Shown piece after piece: positions 34,932-48,171 of a DNA stretch of 64,000 nt. Made by a program: the position numbers and the translations under genes. The notes beneath the pieces are model-generated. The model saw only the letters and a program-made list of their open reading frames with translations, did no database searches and was not told where the DNA came from. Positions within the stretch are counted from its first letter, which is position 1; the number at the start of each line of letters is the position of its first letter. Source of the DNA: Daldinia sp. FL1419 (taxonomy: Eukaryota > Ascomycota > Sordariomycetes > Xylariales > Hypoxylaceae); assembly GCA_025201765.1 (NCBI GenBank), contig MU623479.1:1-64000 (forward strand), written 5' to 3'.

Positions 34932-35510
34932 CGTTTCGGTTCCTTGAATTAGGGAACGACCAGGAAGCTCTGCAACAGCTAACAAGTGGTAGCAAGTAGT
35001 ATATCCCGTGATTCTAGTTTACCGAGCGGTGCTCATTGTTAACCAGAGCCTTTCGTCGAGAGGCTGTTTAGATGGGTGCTTAGCGTAAGCCTGCTATTCG
35101 AGCACGACAGATGAACAGGAAGAAAGAGATAAGAAAATTAGCAAAACTTCCGCTCGCGAGAAGACCATGTTCTTGTCTTCCCTTGCAAGGAATCCTGCAG
35201 TTACTAGGGGCAAAAGCTGAACATTCCAAAGGAAGTTTTTTAGCTTTCTTTCACATAAACCGATTTCAACAAAGAATGCCATTATACGGCCAAACCCCAT
35301 GGCCAAGAAGATCAGACAAACACACAAGTCGCTCGAATCCATCCGCTCCCTTCCGTTTGCGGTATTAGAGGCGTTGTCATTCTTTGCACGTTGGCGGCTA
35401 AGACTACTAGAGAGCATTACACCCATTTGCGACTTCACCCTAGACACTGGAGGATAGGTTAGAAGTGATCCAACGGGAACAGTACGATTTCATAGCACAA
35501 ATAAACAACA
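34932..35510. promoter_or_regulatory. Shared divergent promoter of the orphan pair
   Basis: 579 bp lie between the start codons of the 1606-residue gene (minus) and the LDSGAT gene (plus), the only space available for both promoters. No supported ORF lies in it. The arrangement suggests, but does not prove, joint expression. Confidence 0.5.
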
Positions 35511-37413
35511 ATGGCTGACGATAGCCAATCACCGGGGTTGCCAGAGGGATCTCTAGGTCGAAGATTTGAGGGTAGAGTATCCCGTGGTCGTAGGCGAAGT
35601 ACACGGAGGCCTGGAATGCCCGAAGCAGAGCGCAGATCCCGGCAAGAGCGTAGACGCCGATTTCACAACCAATTTGGATCTATAATCAATGACAACCTGC
35701 ACAGAGAAACAGGAAGAAAACCTACCTCCGATGATTTGAACACCGCGCGGAAGGAAATCGAACATGAGCGTGAACATAACCCGGTCTCGATAGAAGCCGA
35801 ACGTATTCAGGAACGAAAACCTTGGGAAACCCTAGTTATTGGAAGTTTAGGAGAGAACCTAAGCTACATTGAGGAAAAGAACCGTGAAATAGAACGGCAA
35901 CAGTTTATCGTGAGATACCACACAAAACACTCCCCGCATGAAGTTCCACATAATCAGGCAATCCTTGATGATTTGATGCGGGAACGATTGGAGATGGAGG
36001 ATAACGAAGAAAATAACATACCACAGTAGGTACACACCTGTCGAAGCCCCATTTCTCAATGTATTAAGTTAACAGCCCACTTATAGAGACGTCCGAGAAG
36101 AGAAGAAGCGCATCGGCGAACGACTGGATTCGCTGAACTGGGCTCTTGATACCTGTCAATGCGAAGATGAAGCAATAAACATCCGGGCTGCCATCCAAGG
36201 GTACCAATCTGGGGAAATAACGTATTCGAAAAACTTTACACTTATCTACGGTGGACATATTACCGATGTCTGCCCTTCGTATCAGTCCTTCTGTGTAGAC
36301 AGGGAAGAAAGGTTAGATAAATATTTTGCGGCGTACGGACCCGGCTGGCTTTGGCAAGAACCCCCGTTGTCTGGCCCGGGCTTCGAACCGATTGCAAATA
36401 AGTCTGTGTGTCTTAAGCAAGATCCCACTAGCCACGTTTTTGGGCACTATTCAATAACTCAAAGGTTTACTTTTGATCGGAATTTTGTCATGAGGATGAA
36501 AGCAGAAGAACTTGTCCCGGATGATCGTGTCGAAGATCCAGATATCGAGACTTCATGTTGTTTCGAGACACTCCTCGACAGCGGAGCGACTTACCCCAAC
36601 CTGGTATTAGGAGATCTTAAGCGCTTCAATATTAACTTGAAGTATTATGCAGCGCAAGGTGTTGCGACGATTCGAACAGTGACCGAACGTATAGAGCGGA
36701 GATTTTTCGAAATGCGAGTCGAGGTGTGCACACAAGACGGAGAGTCCATCGTCGGAAAGGGTGACCAGGCAGTGTGGCCTAATGAACCGAGGTTTGTTGG
36801 AAGTTACGCTCCGGTCTGGATCAATGAAGCCGTTAAAGGTGCAGGAGGAAGTAGGGATCGTCTAAGTGGTATGGTGCCGTTCGAGACATGCTACGTGAGT
36901 TCAGCGCCGACCATGAAGAGGATATGGCTGGGAGAAGACCGTAGAGATGTGTTGGGTGCAAGGCGCATGCCATCGCTCCTACGATTTGATGTAGGCAAGA
37001 CACTTGTGGTGCCACATGCCCGACGTTTTCAGGAATTACGAGCCAGGGCAAGGACACCAGATCAAGTGATATTTGTACATCATCTCGAGCCTGAAAATGG
37101 GAAAGGGAGGTCCTTCGTTGATACAGACGGGCCAGGTGTACCTGGGAAGACCCAGCTTTCGCTCATAGAAGGAGAGTGGGATGAAACTGGGCGGGAGATC
37201 ATCCAGACAATACAGGATAAGCAGGTCCTTGAACCACGGGCAGGAAGGCAATGGGAGCGACAAAAGCGGTCACCTGAATGGCACAACACATTGTTTAGTT
37301 ATCAAGACTTTATGGAACCCGACTATCGCGGTGTCGGAGAGAAACTAGGAGCTAGGCGAAAGTTTGGGCGTGGTTTTGGAGACGCGACGAAAAGACGAGG
37401 CACGGCAATGTAA
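35511..37413 (+). CDS. Retropepsin-like LDSGAT protein, uncharacterised
   Basis: Two exons (35511-36025, 36087-37413; 61-bp intron) give 613 residues. The splice joins CA to A (Gln) and removes a stop, so frame continuity supports it. The N-terminus is very arginine-rich (residues about 15-50, GRRRSTRR, RRSRQERRRR), followed by a charged helical stretch. Residues about 334-340 read LLDSGAT, followed by YPNLVLGDL; this is the active-site signature of retropepsin and DNA-damage-inducible-1 type aspartic proteases, which work as dimers of single D-S/T-G-A halves. Downstream GMVPFETCYVSSAP and IWLGEDRRDVLGARRMP resemble segments I associate with uncharacterised lineage-expanded ascomycete proteins. 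No reverse transcriptase, integrase or Gag region accompanies it, so this is not a recognisable retroelement. Activity is unproven. Confidence 0.72.
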
Positions 37414-38577
37414 ATCAATACGTGTAAAGTTGCTGGACAGACTAGGAGTGATGATGGCATTTGCGTAATATCATGGATTGGGTATAACTATAGAATGACA
37501 AAACTATAGCAGCACATCGCATAGTCTTATAAACTGCACCTCATCCTCATTTTACGATGAATGAGTTGATGGCTGATGCCACGTATTGTTAAGAGGGTTG
37601 AGTAAGGGTAAAATAAAATCGTATATAATATCGCCTCCGAGCCCGACATGGTGAATCCGACACGTCGCCGATAGTCGTAAGTTTAGTTATGCCATGTAAA
37701 TGAGTTGATATGCGCTCGTCACGTCGTAGTCAAGCTACCACGTAACATATCTTGTACAAGATGATCTTCAAAAGGATATATAGCGGCCTGTTGGCTTAGA
37801 TATAGTTGCAACTCGTTGCATTCTTAATTGAGTCGTGGCTTGCATAACTGAAATCGCTCGGCGACGACAGCATAGCGCTCGGAGATTGTGACATATTTTA
37901 GTAGCCATCAACTCACCAATAGGAACACCGAAGTAGCCTTTCCCTTTCTTCCGTCCTCTTACAAGATGAGGAGAGAAAAGTAGATAGAAGTTCTATCATA
38001 GAACGCCCTCACGTGAGAAAAGACTGGGTTCTTGTTCATAAACCCAACAGTCTGGGTTCCGTGACAAACGAAGCTAATTGAAGATAGTATATTGAGATTC
38101 AATAGTAATAGCTGGAATAATGATACCGTCGCACCCCCTCTTAGTAGTATTATTACGATTTCATTGGATACTAACTAGGGTTGGCGATGTCGGATAGGCT
38201 ATGATCGTTTGGCTAGGTACTAGGTTAGCTAAATGCGACGTTCCTTACAATTTACTAATAAATATACAAATGAAGATATATATTTGCGGTTGCTCGTAAA
38301 ATGTCATAGGACGGGTGTATTCATCCAGCTGGTGATTGATTCGATGCAGACGCTTGGCGAGAAATAGAAAATTTTTCGACTGACCATAAGCGGGCCTAAG
38401 ATGCTTCAACTAGTTCGAAAGGCATACGGCTCATAGGATAGCCTGCAGAAATTGATTAACCTTAGCCAGACTGCCAGACTTACTAACTGCAGGGTTTGTA
38501 GTGGATTAAGGAGAATTAAGAGAAAAAAAGAAATCCTTGGCGCGTTTATATGGAGAACCCAATAAATGAAATGCTTT

Positions 38578-39003
38578 AAGACGCGTAAAGTGGCTTTTGG
38601 GGGGGGTTTGGTTTTTTTTTCTCTATTCTGTCTTCTCTTCTGCAGGTTCTCTTGAAATGCTTACGTTAGGCTCCTTTTTCACACGGGCCAGACAAGGTCT
38701 TGGTTTGGGACCTGTCTCGTAAGCATGATTTAAACTTGCGGATCCTACTGTTAGAAAGCTGGCACGAGCTGCAGAGTTGCATGAGTAAGTAGTGGGAGTG
38801 AGTGGGAGTGCAAGTGGGCTGCATAGTGCAATTAACGCGACCACAACGCCAGCCGGGGGCGGGGGCCGGCCCCCCGCCCCACCGCAGCCCCCACAACCCG
38901 CGGGCCGGNNNNNNNNNNGTGGCTTTTTTTTTTTTTTATTTTGTGGGTGTTTGGGGGTTTGAATTGGGTGTTCATTGTTAATTTACCGCTACCAAACCCA
39001 AAA

Positions 39004-39034
<31 letters not shown>

Positions 39035-39040
39035 ACGCCA
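38578..39040. other. Assembly gap with homopolymer-rich flanks
   Basis: Ten N at 38909-38918 mark a scaffold join. Both sides are anomalous: a G8 and T9 run near 38600, very GC-rich G/C blocks just before the gap (38850-38908), a T14 run right after it, then C21 (39004-39024) followed by A11. These look like low-quality contig ends. Sequence here should not be used for gene calls, and the true distance across the gap is unknown. Confidence 0.85.
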
Positions 39041-40615
39041 ACACAACGCGTGTGGAGAAAGACACTTTTGCCTCCGAGGGGCTGGGTAGACAGAAACCAT
39101 CTCGTCATCGTGTATCTCATTACCCCACTATAAGCTTCGGTCATGTAGGCTCATGTAGACTCCTGCAGGCTCGATATTTGGTAGAGTCCATTATACTAAC
39201 CTAGTATAAAGCGTAGTATTTAGTATTTACAGTATTATGTAGGAACTACGGTCTTGATATGTAACGTCTAAGCTCTTCCCGGGAATCCCTCATCCCTGGT
39301 CACACCATGGAGAGTCTAGGGGACAATTGCTGCATGTGATATATACATCTTATGTATAGCTATTCGGAACGCCGTATCGGGATTATTATTATATAGGCAG
39401 GTAGGTATGTACAAGTATATACGAAACCGTTGTTGATGACCTTGGTTCGCCTATCCATCCATGTTACAAGAGGTTATTTATCTATAAATTTCCCCGCATA
39501 ATTGGGGCAAGCACCGACGATAATTCCTATTCTCGAGGGTGAGGATCAGAGATCCCGTATACTTATGAGCAATCCCTTGATAATGCTACTTAGACTACTA
39601 TTATCGTTGAGGTAATCACGCTACAAAAGAGGGGGCGTATACGGTAAGAAGGGGAGCTAAGGGCGACAACGTACAGAAGCAAAGTCAGTTCACATAGGTA
39701 ATGAATGAAAAAAAAAAAAAAAACGGGCCGGTTCCATTCTTCGGGGTTAGTAGAGAGCGAGAAGTAGCTGAAATAGTAGTTGCCGATTATTCTTGTGGGC
39801 AATGTAAAAAGAGAGCCATGAATAGACGTATCTAGGTGCTAGGTTGCGATTTCGGTTGGATGATTCTTCGGTGGCTTGCTAAATCGCGATAACCCTTCCA
39901 TCGGCATATTATCGAACCATCATCGACATAGCAGAACCAATTAGTGAATCCACAATCCGAGAAGCTTAAAGCTGTCCGTGTCACCAGTTGATGAGAGCAG
40001 TACGTAATTCGGGATTCATGAATGAGCGTGAGCCGACTTAGCCTAGGGTTTCCCCGGACTTGGAGTGCCTTTAGGTTTTGGCTAACTTAGATTTATCATG
40101 AGATCCAGACGCGTGCCGAAACTAGCGCGTCTTTTTTTTTCCCTCCTCGAATCTCGCGTTATCCTGGTTAAGGGCATATCTAACAGGACGATCTTACCGG
40201 CTAATCGTTCAATGGGGAGCTTCAGTTTCGCCAAGAACTCGCAATATTTGAAAACACTGTTTGTTCAATTAATAAGTGGAAACAAAGAAAGATCAAGAAT
40301 AACGACGAGCTTTGGATTGCTAATTGACTCGTAATCTTCTAGGTTAGCTAGGTTCGTCATTTGATCGTATAGGGCTTAAAGACTAGTCCATGCTAAAGAA
40401 ACTACGCTTCTTGTATATTGCTTCATTATTGATCGAAGCCATCATTATTAGCAGTATTAGGTTTTTCTGATGGATACATTAAATGCAAGGTACCTATTTG
40501 GTTTAAACCCTTGAAAGCAATATGTATAATACCGAGATGATGGTATCATTATCAATGATTAGCAAACGTTTAGCTGGAATAAGGAAAGAAAAACACAGTA
40601 CACTGGGTAGCAGGC

Positions 40616-40724
40616 TGAGCAGCAAGCATGATACGATAGGCTTTGGCGGATGCACGGGGGGTATGGGACTGCGCTGTGTTCTGTAAGCGCTTAGGGATAG
40701 CCTGCCTTGCAGTCATGCTTGCCT
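40616..40724. repeat. Imperfect fold-back
   Basis: GCAGCAAGCATGA (40619-40631) faces TCATGCTTGCCTGC (40713-40726) as an inverted repeat with one unpaired base, and ATAGGCT near 40636 faces ATAGCCT near 40697. The roughly 105-bp segment could form an extended hairpin. No coding capacity. Confidence 0.35.
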
Positions 40725-43118
40725 GCGAGTAACATCATCAGATTAGAGCAAAGCACATAGGATGCAACGCCGGTAGGCAAGAACGGAATAAGTTTATCAG
40801 GCAGATGTTGTTTGTCATCTAATCAGAGCGACACCAATACGCGTCTCTTTGAAACATACAACGACTGTTCCGCAGATGCGAATTAGACGGATGACTCGTG
40901 GGTTTTGCACGTATCCAATCCGGGCTGTCCTTGTCACTCACGAGACTTTGCATGCTTCGTAGCTAAGATCTGATCTGCGATATTGCCAAATCATATCTGC
41001 CCGTTGCCGTTGGGCATTGGTTGGTGGAAATTGGCCATGTCTCTGGAAGGATTCCGTGGTATCTAAGAGCTCTGAACGAAAGGACCGGAAGGGTTAGGTA
41101 TAGTGTAAGGGTATATATTGTTGATAATGGAGATGTGCCCACCCAACAACTTTTTCCATGTTACAGTATCCTTGACTATCGCTGATCGTTTGTAACAAAC
41201 GGTTCGCCATTGGAAGGTTGACGAAGAGGTGCACGAAAAGACTCACCTTTCGTAATAAGATGATATAAGACAATAAAAGTAAAAAACAAATAAAAAATTA
41301 AGAATAAAAATAGAAACCAATGCGGGTGTAACTAACGGAAAATACGACATATGATTACTTAGGTATTAAGGATACTAATTAAGGACATTAAGCAGACAGA
41401 AATTGGTAACAAGTACTTTGCACAATGTTACACTAGGACCAAAAAGGATTCTGTATTATTGGGTAAACCGTAATAAAAAGAAAATATAAAAAATAGGTCG
41501 CATTAGATCGTTTTTATTGCGTTCCACAGTTCCATCCCGGCGGAATCACCAGCCTCATTGCGGCTTGACCCGAAAAACGGGCTAGGGCTTCTAGATCATC
41601 CATCGAAGCATTGTGTAACAATTAAAGTTGTATGACTGTTGAATTCCGTCCTTATTGCTAATTATTGCAAGTATGTGCGCATTGCTATCGCCCCTGTTGG
41701 CGCGTACTATTACTACTTATCTACTATCCTATCTGCTACCCTAGGTATTTCCCAAGCGGTCTGAGCAGTATTGGTTTAAACCATGTCGTAACGGTCATGT
41801 TGCATCCTTCACCGATTCCGAGGTAATATCGGGAAGTAAGGATAACCTTACGACAGTGCACAGTTATCAGAAACATTTACTAGATCTAATTTGGTCCCCT
41901 AAATGCATGGTACCTACGCCAGCCCCCTACCTCACCCTCGTTTTTTTAAGAACGAAAAAAAAGGTATCGGCAGCGTTACTAGAGTTTGATCCAGACCCTT
42001 TACTACCACATGATCGCGGTAAGGCCGGTTCCCGAGAATTTTACTGCAAGCGTTGTCGACCAGGAAACCGGAGAGACTATCTCGTTACACCCGTAGTAAA
42101 GAGGATCCGTTGGTAAGAAAAATAGCACCCAACGTACCGAGCCTATAGATGGATGGTCCCGCGGCCCGCTTCATGACTAAAGTACTAGCTTAAAGAGGCT
42201 CTAGGTAACTGATTCAGTCTTTCCTCTCGTGGGCCCTCGGTCCTTTGTAAAAAGTTTGCATCGCGTTAGCGGAGCCCATTAGATAATCTGTCACTCGGAC
42301 CCATACTCCTAAATTTTCTATACCGGAGCTTGGAGGGGTATTTGAAGAGTCTAGCATTAGTAGCTCTATAACTAATGGTGGATGTTGCGTTTTTTCGGCG
42401 TGGAACAGGTCCGTTTCGCTATGCTGCGTACTCTATGATGGCATGAGGGGACGACCTAGGCCACGAGGTAAGACTGACATAGTTGGCTGCGGAATCCGAG
42501 AAGGACGCAGAGTGACTATGTATGACGGCGCATTCGATCATACATACTATGTAGTATGATAGTTTGTAAGTATGTCTAGTACGGAAGCGGGCGCGTGGGT
42601 ATAAGCATGAGGCTAAAATAAGAGACAGCAAAGCGGACAACTTATTATTTCGTTAATAGTAACTAGTTTTAGATCTAAGAATCTTGTCTTGGTTCCTCAC
42701 CGCTGGAACCGAATCGGACGCATTATAAACACCGACATACTGTTGTAGAGTTGTCCGAAAAGAACGTTGTCATAATTCAGAAGCAGGAGGGCCCAGTTGA
42801 AAAATAAAAATAAAAAATAAGCCAATTGCGTCTTTCGAAATCATATAAATTTGCATTTTCAGTCCCGCTAGTTTGCTGACCTGCATGGATTCCTTGCGGT
42901 CTCTAAGGTCTATCGGGTATATCGAGCTTTCGGTCAAGGGTCCATACGATAGACCGGATGGCTCGCTGACCTTTTTTACTCCAGCTATTAATATATACTA
43001 CCTGTTAAGGTTCGGGGCTAGGGAGAAAAATAGAGTTATACCTGTGGTATGTAAACATGTAAAATTAATTCAATGTACAAGTACGTCATTTTCAAATTTC
43101 TGCAAATATACGGATCCG

Positions 43119-43135
43119 TAGGTAGGTAGGTAGGT
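43119..43135 (+). repeat. TAGG microsatellite
   Basis: Four TAGG units in a row. The same motif or its complement recurs at 59845-59878 and in short form at many intergenic sites. Confidence 0.7.
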
Positions 43136-46100
43136 ATTTAGGTACTTATTACAATGAGTTACATAAGTAGGAGTACATGCAGATATGTAAGCTCGCTTGT
43201 TACTCGCGTGGAGGATGCATCAATGCCAATGCATAACTGCGGACCTTAGCTAAAAGAACATTGAAAGCGCTAATGACGAACGCGATGTATGTATAGCGCA
43301 CAGTGCGTACCGGCGTTTGCGGTAAGGCTGAGCTAGATCGACGACGGGTGGGGGGTTCCTTCCGAAAGACAAACTCGTTTTTACTAACTAACTATGAGGT
43401 ACGTATAAGTCCGTAGGCAGTTCTATGCTAGTTATGCCTGTTGTACCTGGAGATAATGAATGCCTTCCCCCTTTGGCAACCTTTAATCTTCAAATCCCTC
43501 GATAGTACCTATACACCCAAGATTAGAGGTGCTAGTTATAGGACTCATTCCTGTTTAACCCCCCCTGCACTTATATGCGAAGGCCTCCTAAGACCGTAGG
43601 CGGAAATAATGCCAGAAGCAAGTAAGAACTAGCTTTGCGCTTATGTTGTGCCAACTTCCCGATTAGGCAATACACCCTTGGGTGTGGCTTGCGCTCTTGT
43701 GGCGTCAATGTCTTCCGCTGCATACATGAATGTACGTGATGCGTCTTAGACGGAAAGTTATATGGGATTTAAAATGATTTAATGCGGTTGCTTGGAAATA
43801 TTTACATACTAATTTTCACTATTTTGAAAACTCATCTGATCTTGCTGTCAAAGAATATATCCTTTAGGGAATTGAATTTCTACATCGCGCAGCTAAGATG
43901 GAGGGGGAAGGATACCCATGAGTTTCAAAAAATCGTCTTTCCTAAAGCTCGATTGGTGTTCGGCTTGTTTTCCACATTTGCGAACAATCTGGATTGCCTA
44001 AGACTGTTTACGTATGTCCTGTATTAGAACACATACATAAGGTATTCCGTAGCTCTTCTAGGTAGGCAGAGTGACGTTGGGTATGATTGGTTGGCTGATC
44101 TATAGCAGGCTCATCCCACCATCCCTCTCTTTTGAAAAGTGAGGGACATGCACGGTTTCTTGCCGATAAGAGAAAGTGATATTCGAGATATCGTCTCGGA
44201 TAAGAAGCGAAGACGAAAAAGGAATAAACTGATGAAATACGTTGAACTATCGAAGTCGGCACACATAATTACAACACCCTTAGAGAAATAAGCGGCGTCT
44301 TTTTGCTTACTATGTTGTAGTACCTAACTAACCTAACAGAATGCTATCAAAAAAAGTGCCTAACGCAGCAAATTATATAATAAAGGATTTCTATACAATA
44401 ATATTTAAAATAAAGTTTCAAAAAATATCTTAATAAAAGACAAAACTTCAAAGTTATTTATATATTTTTTTCCTAAATTATAGGATAAGATTTGATTAGG
44501 ATATGGCAATAGGAAGGTGAGTTGTGTGTTAAGAGAATCGGCACTTATTTTGACGCGATTCTGCCTAGGTGGTGCACATAAGTTGTGGTAAGATGTGATC
44601 CGGGCCACGCTAAAAGGTAGCAAGGCAGAGTGTCGGCGGATGCTATATGCCTCCCGTCTTTGGCCGTGCACTGCTACAACCACTGATACTAAACTGCAAA
44701 ATTCCATTATCTGGTGACACATACAGACCTTTGCTCTAACTTCTATGGGATCAAGCGCTATTCGTATTATTTGCGTTGATCAGTACTGTATAAATTCAAT
44801 CATAATGTTCGCCTTCTAATATTGAAGCGAGAAAGTATTGCTTGATGCGACATGAAGCAAGGGCTAGAATGATAAGGCAACAGCTTGGCTGAAAACTTGT
44901 ATGGATTGTACCCCCGACCCTATTATATTCATAGGTATGTACTTTAGTTTGTCAGAATAGGAATACTAATGCCCCATTGAAACTTAGTGCAATAGGACCC
45001 ATTGTAGCCGACGACCGTTTTGGCGGTCCTTGGAAATTACCGGTACTGATCGAGGCACATTAGCGTCTGTTGAGTTACGGACTTATAGGGCGAGCTTTTA
45101 ATTCATCCAAAATGTCGGTGCCCTATCCTTGGCCTGTCCTGTCTACTATGTAGAGAGGCGCACGCATTAAGCCGAAGACAGACACTAAGACTTGTGATAT
45201 CGTCATAATATCATCTGTTCTATGTAACAAACCTTTCGTTCTCCACGTCTCTTATTACCGCATACACGGAGACCGGGACTCATGTGGGGACAATAGTCCC
45301 GTATCGCAGCACCATGATTGAACGATATAATATGAAAGGCCTCGGCCGGTACACCATCAAGATGAAGCAAGATGAAGTTGAACAGGATTGGCTAGGTAGA
45401 GCCTGGAATCGGTGGGATGAGCAATGAGCTGTCCCACGGGGTGCGGGAGTACAACAGCTGTAGAAGCAATCAATAAACCCAATCATGCCCCAGACCTTTC
45501 AGCCAACCAGCAACCCACCACGCCGGTATCATGGTTTTCATCCTCTACTGGGCCGGTTCTTTGGGACGCCGTCTCTTGTTGCATGCCATATCTCTCTTAT
45601 TCGAGCACTTCGAAATGGCTATCTTCCCCATGGCTTGTCAACGTCGCGATTTTTGTTTCTACGGCCCCTCGATCGGTCTGTGAGAGGCTTTCTACTATTG
45701 TATGTTGGCGGCCGTCGATAGCCTGCTTGGCTCCACGGCCTGTTCGCAATGAGAGTTAGAACGCGATGATCTGACACGGTCAGACCATTAAACACGCCTG
45801 CATAGTATACATATACAAATTGTCACGGCGGTAGTCCAATAGCCCTTGTACTAACATACACAGTATGTAGGTCTATAAACCTAGTCACCAAGACGGAATA
45901 ACAAGTCGATGGAACCAGAAGGTGTGTTCTGCGTAACAAGAGTACTTTGGGGTAAGGTGAAGCGCAGCAAGCCTAGTACGGATTGACGTGATGATGGGAG
46001 CCGGACGCAATAGGGGCTAGGATCCATTACACATTACACGCATGATAAATTGATTTTCCAAGGTCGTGTAATACCGCGTCGGGAAATCTTGATTGGTTAA

Positions 46101-48143
46101 GGGGCTATTGACGATTTGGTTTGGTCGGCGCGACATATGCCTTGTATTTTTGCAGATTTTCATGGGCTGAAATAGCGACACTAGCCCAAACCGATGAGAA
46201 TCCCTGTTTAAGTCTCCGTTGTGGTTCTACTATGTATGCGAACAGGCGCAGGATTTATTTTCGAGATTAGGAATTAAGAATAGTTAAGGGGTGATGAAAC
46301 GGGACCGTATTCTATGTATATTACTGTGCCACAGGGATCGTACGCATGGTAATTGTCCCCTTTTTTACATTGGGTACTTATTAAAAGCAATAGATAGTGT
46401 TATTAACTAGCCTTAATTACTAGAAGAACATGATCGGACGATTTAACGATGGCAGGCGTAAATTTTGAACACGTTTTTGGTGTGCATTAGCAATTATTAG
46501 CATTGCTGCTTACCAGGGCAGGGCGGATCTACTTTTACTGGTCGCATTCCTAAAGACAGATCTGCAGTAACTAATCGTTGTGAAAGCAAAGTATCGTGTA
46601 TGCCGTATTCCTTACTCAAGGCTGTAAAATTAGTTATTAGGTCTCTCATATGTCAACCGAGGAACGAAAATACTACCCAGGTATGCCCCTCGTAGTTGAG
46701 TCCAGTAGATCCATGACCCTACACTCCTTCAGCTTGAAGCGAAACCAAGCCCTCATTGGCAGTGACTTAACACCCTTTGAACAATGATACAAAAATGGTC
46801 AGTAACTTACGTTTTTCAAGGGTTTTATCGCGTTAAAGTAGCGTTAAAGGTCCGGTATTAAACAATAACACGGAAGAATCCCTCTTAGGGTCAAAGCACG
46901 CATAAACACAGTGTGATTTCAATCTGGATTGCGGGACATTCCGCTATCTCATCATTTCCATTTTGAATGGAACTGCATCTATCGCGCTCAGTCCTTCGTA
47001 GAATCTTCTTACTGTGACGCCTTGATAACTATTTAAACATGTACAGTTCGGAGTACTGTACGTTTGTAGTGGGCGGATTTCATCGACTGTGTATCGATTG
47101 TATCAAATGTAAAACCTACATGCACCAAATAATTAGACCTAACAAAATACAAGCTTGCACCTTGAGGATTGGGGTGGAGTATCGCATCCCATGACATACG
47201 AAGATTCGCGCGCCCTGGTCATAATAGAATAATTCCAAGATGTTCATTCGACGATACTTATTAGCAAGCCTATTTTACATATGTAGGTAGCTATTTAGTG
47301 CTGTATATTATTGGCTTCCGTTTAGTTTCCATCAACGAAAGAGATGGTCGATTAAACGGCTAACTGCCCTAAAAGAATGGCATTACGTGCATACGCCTAT
47401 CAAATCTCGAATTCCGGGATTTGGAAAGTTACAATGCATTATGCACACAAAGGCGTGTATGTGTACGGTCTGCATCGAACGGGCCCCTACGAAACAAACA
47501 AATATACATAAACAGACTAGTTACTCGCGATAAGAAGAAAAAAGTTTTGATTCAGTAGGCCCCTTATGTATACGTACCGAGGTAGGCAAGTATCACATCG
47601 CATATATATACATATGTACGTAAGAAATAGGATCAAGTTATCGTACCTAAAGAGAGAAAGAGGCTCAAACAAAGTTGGATCAAACTTATAGTGCATACAT
47701 ATACCTATTTTATCGCCATCTTACCATATGAGTCAACCATGTAAGGCTAGTACCACAAGACAAATAGCCAACCAAAGTCTCGTTTATAACTGTCTTTAAA
47801 TCCCTAGTAATATGTAACCCGCATAATAAGCTGTAACTAGTCAAACATTGAACTTCTAGTTTTCTATATGCATATTTCAGTCTGTTATTAGATTCGATAT
47901 CCCGATAGCCAACTACCTATATACGTCTATACAGTAACACCCGTAGGAGGCCATACCGTCCACTTTCGCGTACACCTCCAAGGCAGCCTCCCATCTCGAC
48001 AAAATCGTCAGCAACCAAATTCATTGGGTGCTGCAAATAAGCGGTCTGATATTAAGCAGCAATCAGCAGAGCTTGTTTACTGGTTGTCAAACCACTATAG
48101 CCCAAGAAAAATAGACAGCTTGGGTTTCGCAACGAAAAAAAAA

Positions 48144-48171
48144 AGTCAATAGTCAATAGTCAATAGTCAAT
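48144..48171 (+). repeat. AGTCAAT tandem repeat
   Basis: Four perfect 7-bp units directly after an A-run, in the desert upstream of the cyclin gene. Confidence 0.85.

Noticed and set aside
34932..34985. N-terminal extension of the orphan protein by 18 residues
   Set aside because: The frame begins with TTG, which fungi hardly use; ATG 34931 has a good context.
45280..45770. Possible gene in the desert with overlapping ORFs on both strands
   Set aside because: No ORF exceeds 111 codons, no recognisable protein motif, and no splice junction joins frames.
48144..48171. CRISPR-like tandem repeat
   Set aside because: Seven-base units without spacers in a eukaryotic genome; a simple tandem repeat.
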